A stretch of DNA of 64,000 nucleotides, from NCBI GenBank assembly GCA_036852015.1, contig JAANDG010000102.1, forward strand, positions 62,001 to 126,000, read 5' to 3'. The DNA is from Pelodera strongyloides (lineage: Eukaryota > Nematoda > Chromadorea > Rhabditida > Rhabditidae). The notes under the pieces are model-generated. The model did not search any database. It worked only from the letters and a program-made list of their open reading frames with translations, and was not told the origin of the DNA. Below are positions 61,187-64,000 of the stretch, in pieces; positions within the stretch are counted from its first letter, which is position 1, and the number at the start of each line of letters is the position of its first letter. The translations under genes were made by a program, and so were the position numbers.

Positions 61187-63458
61187 TGAGACCTGTTAAT
61201 GGTATTTCATGAATTAAACTTCCGTTTGAGCAAGTTCTATACGCAATCATAATTCAACAACACAAATGTGAGTGATCCACACTAGGACAATGAATATAAC
61301 ACGGCAATGCAAGAAAACGTCGCAACCAGCTGAAAAGACCTGGAAATCAAGTTATGCTGAACTTTCTTGAAGACATTGTATGAGTTTTAGACAACAGTAA
61401 TATGCGAACAGCAGTCAAGTTGATCTTCGATTGGCCCAACCACAGAAAAATATTGTTTAATGTTCTGACTACGGTACATCTCAGGGGAGAAGTGAGGTTT
61501 GAATCCTACTGAATTCGTGTTTGACCGTGTTATTACTCGATTACTTCATTTGCAGATTCAGAATTTATTTTACTTTTCACCAAATCTACCGCGTAAGGTA
61601 TAATTATGATATAGTATGCTGGGTAAACATAAATTATAAGTGGCACGTGTACATAACTTTTTTTTTCGGAAACTGCTGTTATTTTCGCAATCGTAATTAA
61701 TAAAGTATTGGCTTTTTTCTTAATCGACACACACTTTTTTCAGGCTTCTTGCGCTCCAATGTGCGACGTATTTGAGGCTTGCAATTAGTCACAAACATAA
61801 AAAGAATTTGTTCAGGTAAATAGTCTTGAAATTGCTGATTATTTTCTCTTCTCTATCATTACCTAAACAAAGAATCTCGGGCTGGAATCACTAACGGAGT
61901 CATTAATTCACCACGGAATAACATTATAGCCGTAACTTGCGTCAGAAAATGAGCAGAAATTGTTACTCGCGAAAAAAATGTCTAAACATCAGTGAAGAAT
62001 GAGCAACATGGGATAAACTCGAAGAAAAGAAAACGACGAAGGTTCTACCTCCGAAGGGAAGTTCACAGTCCAAACTATTGCTTGGTGCTCTGAGCAAGTA
62101 GCTAGACCTCCTGCATGTGTCTCGCCTGTGAGTGTTTATCTCTCTATCGTAAGGATATATGTTTATGAACATTTATGGAATAAAAAGTTATATAGCTTTA
62201 AAATACTTTGTTTGGTGAGTTGTCTAGTATACTGTGCACATCCTTCTTTATGAAAAGGGCAAGAACGAGAGCTACACGCGACACTTTTGTTGCCGAATGA
62301 ATATTTCAGTACTAGTTAGGTAGTGATGAATATGCATTTATTTCAAATCAATTTCTAATCCATCATACATGTGACTACATGCAGGTATTCCTTCCCGAAT
62401 GGAACTTGCAATTATGCCCTTGGGAAAGCATACGTCAACTACTGAGGCTCGACACTGACTTAACTGACTCATAGTTGTTCGTATTTTTTTTGTTCCACAC
62501 CCATAAAAGGAAAACTTTCATAGGTGTAAGATTGTGATGAAGGACTTCAGAAGGGTAGTGGACTCCACTGGGAACACTACACTTTACTGCCTACAAGCAT
62601 TCATTACTTCCCGAATAATACTTGCATGCAATTATTTTGTATCCTCTCGGGAACACCTACGTCAACTACGTGGTCCGTCATGGAATTGTTTTCGAAATGC
62701 ATAAAAACGATGGCAGTGTGGTAAGAAGATTGATACTATTTAAACTACAGCGGAGAATACGAATAGGAAGTGCACATATTAGTAAAACGTTTATTAACCC
62801 GAAACAGAAATATAGCAAAAAGCAAATGACTTAAAGCAAGATATTGCACATTTCGAGATCGAATGCAGTAAGTGGAAGACGATAGATGCCTTTCGTTACA
62901 TTAGAGATTCGAGGGGGTAAGTCATCCTTTGGAAAAATGGAGGAACCACGTATGACATTTCCAAAGAATCACCTACATATTAAGTTGGGAGTCCGACTAG
63001 AAGCAATTAAAACTAGAAACAAGATGAAGACAAAGCAAAACAATTGTTATTAGAGAGTATAGAGTAGACTGTAGACGAGAATAGACCTATGATTGTGAAT
63101 AGTACTGTAATTTAATTCAGAAAGGGCAACAGTTCGTCACAAACAAGGCGACAACAGATCTTGGGCCCGAGAAAAACTACTTGGTATGGGCACCAGAAGA
63201 ACCAATGGACTAAATGTTGGATTTGGAGTTTTTTTATATGTAAGTTTAAGGTTGTTCTAATAAAAACACAACAGTGTGGGGTCTATTCCCATCAATAACG
63301 CGATAAACTGAGATAAATGACAAGCGTGAAAAAACAAGCATTTTTGTACGGCAAGAGCAGAAGAATGGCACATTTGTCAAAGAATGGATTAAATCACACA
63401 TTTTACGAAACAAATAAGCGTATATATATTAAATAAATAAAAAACTAGTCCGCTTTTT
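61187..63458. other. Intergenic, diverged direct repeat
   Basis: No exons are supported. Two diverged copies of a segment containing CTTCCCGAAT...ACTTGCA...AATTAT...TACGTCAACTAC lie at about 62388-62442 and 62601-62661. Confidence 0.4.
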
Positions 63459-64000
63459 TCAGTTTCCACCCTGAATTTGTTCTTATAGTATAGTTCCCTA
63501 GTAAGATCTTTTATTTGATTATCTTAAATAGTAAAACAGTATAAGATAGAGATCCGATATTGTTTTTTAAAGAAGCTTGCTTCTTACTCTAAACAAATTG
63601 TTGGCAATTTCGGGAGTCAGCCTCTGAGGCCACCAAACTGCCGGGACGAGGAAGTTAACAAGCCAGTAAGATCCGAATACAAGCCGGAATCGTTCACCTA
63701 AACAACATATCAGGCCAATAAAACTACTTGCTATTTTGCATTTACTATGTCGATTCTCGATGATCATATGTTATTAAACACCGTTTCTTCGTGTAGAACC
63801 GACATAAACAAAAAGACGTTTTTTTGGGATAACCCCGTACCTTTGAGATAGGGAGACCATGCCCACAAATAAAACGAGGAGGAATCTTGTTTCTTCTTCA
63901 ACGTTTGTTCCGCAATATTACTCATCCCCGCGAACCGCGAATGCTGTTCAGAAAAGGAAACCGAATATTTGAAAGACAAACCAACGGATGCACCATCTCC
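63459..64000 (-). CDS. 3' part of an unknown gene, truncated by the window edge
   Basis: Exons 63841-64000 and 63588-63697 join in phase 1. A short last exon (63459-63470, coding GGN then stop) would follow through donor AGA/GTAAGA and acceptor AAATTCAG. The visible 90 or so residues are a polar Ser/Lys-rich stretch followed by ERFRLVFGSYWLVNFLVPAVWWPQRL, which could be one membrane-associated helix rich in Trp. No family is recognised. The 5' part lies beyond position 64000. The last exon is the weakest part. Confidence 0.5.

Noticed and set aside
1..64000. CRISPR arrays, bacterial operons, phage or viral genes
   Set aside because: None seen; the direct repeats present lack spacer structure and the genes are eukaryotic with introns.

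Overview
The window is genomic DNA from a nematode, most likely a rhabditid relative of Caenorhabditis. Coding capacity is split into many short exons with GT(A/T)(A/T)G donors and T-rich TTTCAG acceptors. Most first exons sit directly behind an acceptor-like AG a few bases before the ATG, as expected for spliced-leader trans-splicing. The gene content is worm-like: a 12-domain chitin-binding eggshell-type protein, a ZP/cuticlin-type membrane protein, a TWK two-pore potassium channel, a bestrophin, an ALY/REF export factor and three serpentine chemoreceptors. Species cannot be fixed from sequence alone. No bacterial, viral or prokaryote-type elements were seen. All exon boundaries are my own reading of splice sites with reading phase checked across every join.

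Layout. 1.4-2.7 kb (+): an unrecognised small basic protein. 3.4-7.8 kb (-): three tandem, distantly related mini-genes, each coding a Met-Gly start, a CxxxCG motif, one long membrane segment and a basic tail. 11.2-11.8 kb (+): a weak small gene. 12.8-18.7 kb (-): an 18-exon ZP-domain membrane protein with a very long cytoplasmic tail. 21.4-24.2 kb (-): bestrophin. 25.2-27.9 kb (+): a retinol/steroid-type short-chain dehydrogenase fused to a TMEM254-like membrane domain. 28.4-36.1 kb (-): a 32-exon cbd-1-like gene. 39.7-43.0 kb (+): a serpentine receptor. 43.8-45.5 kb (-): ALY/REF. 46.2 kb (-): tRNA-Ser(CGA). 46.7-50.2 kb (-): second receptor. 52.0-55.1 kb (-): K2P channel. 57.5-58.0 kb (+): doubtful two-exon gene. 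59.0-61.2 kb (-): third receptor. 63.5 kb to the edge (-): 3' part of an unknown gene.

The genes do not form a pathway. Several are membrane or extracellular-matrix proteins (eggshell/cuticle, ion channels, chemoreception). Neighbours are not spaced like an operon.

Four fold-back elements bounded by TTAA lie inside introns (3.7, 14.4, 29.9 and 40.2 kb). They share AAAGG...(G/C)TCAC-type ends and look like one piggyBac-style MITE group. Two end within about 15 bases of a splice acceptor. GC-AG introns are frequent: five among about 117 introns read here.
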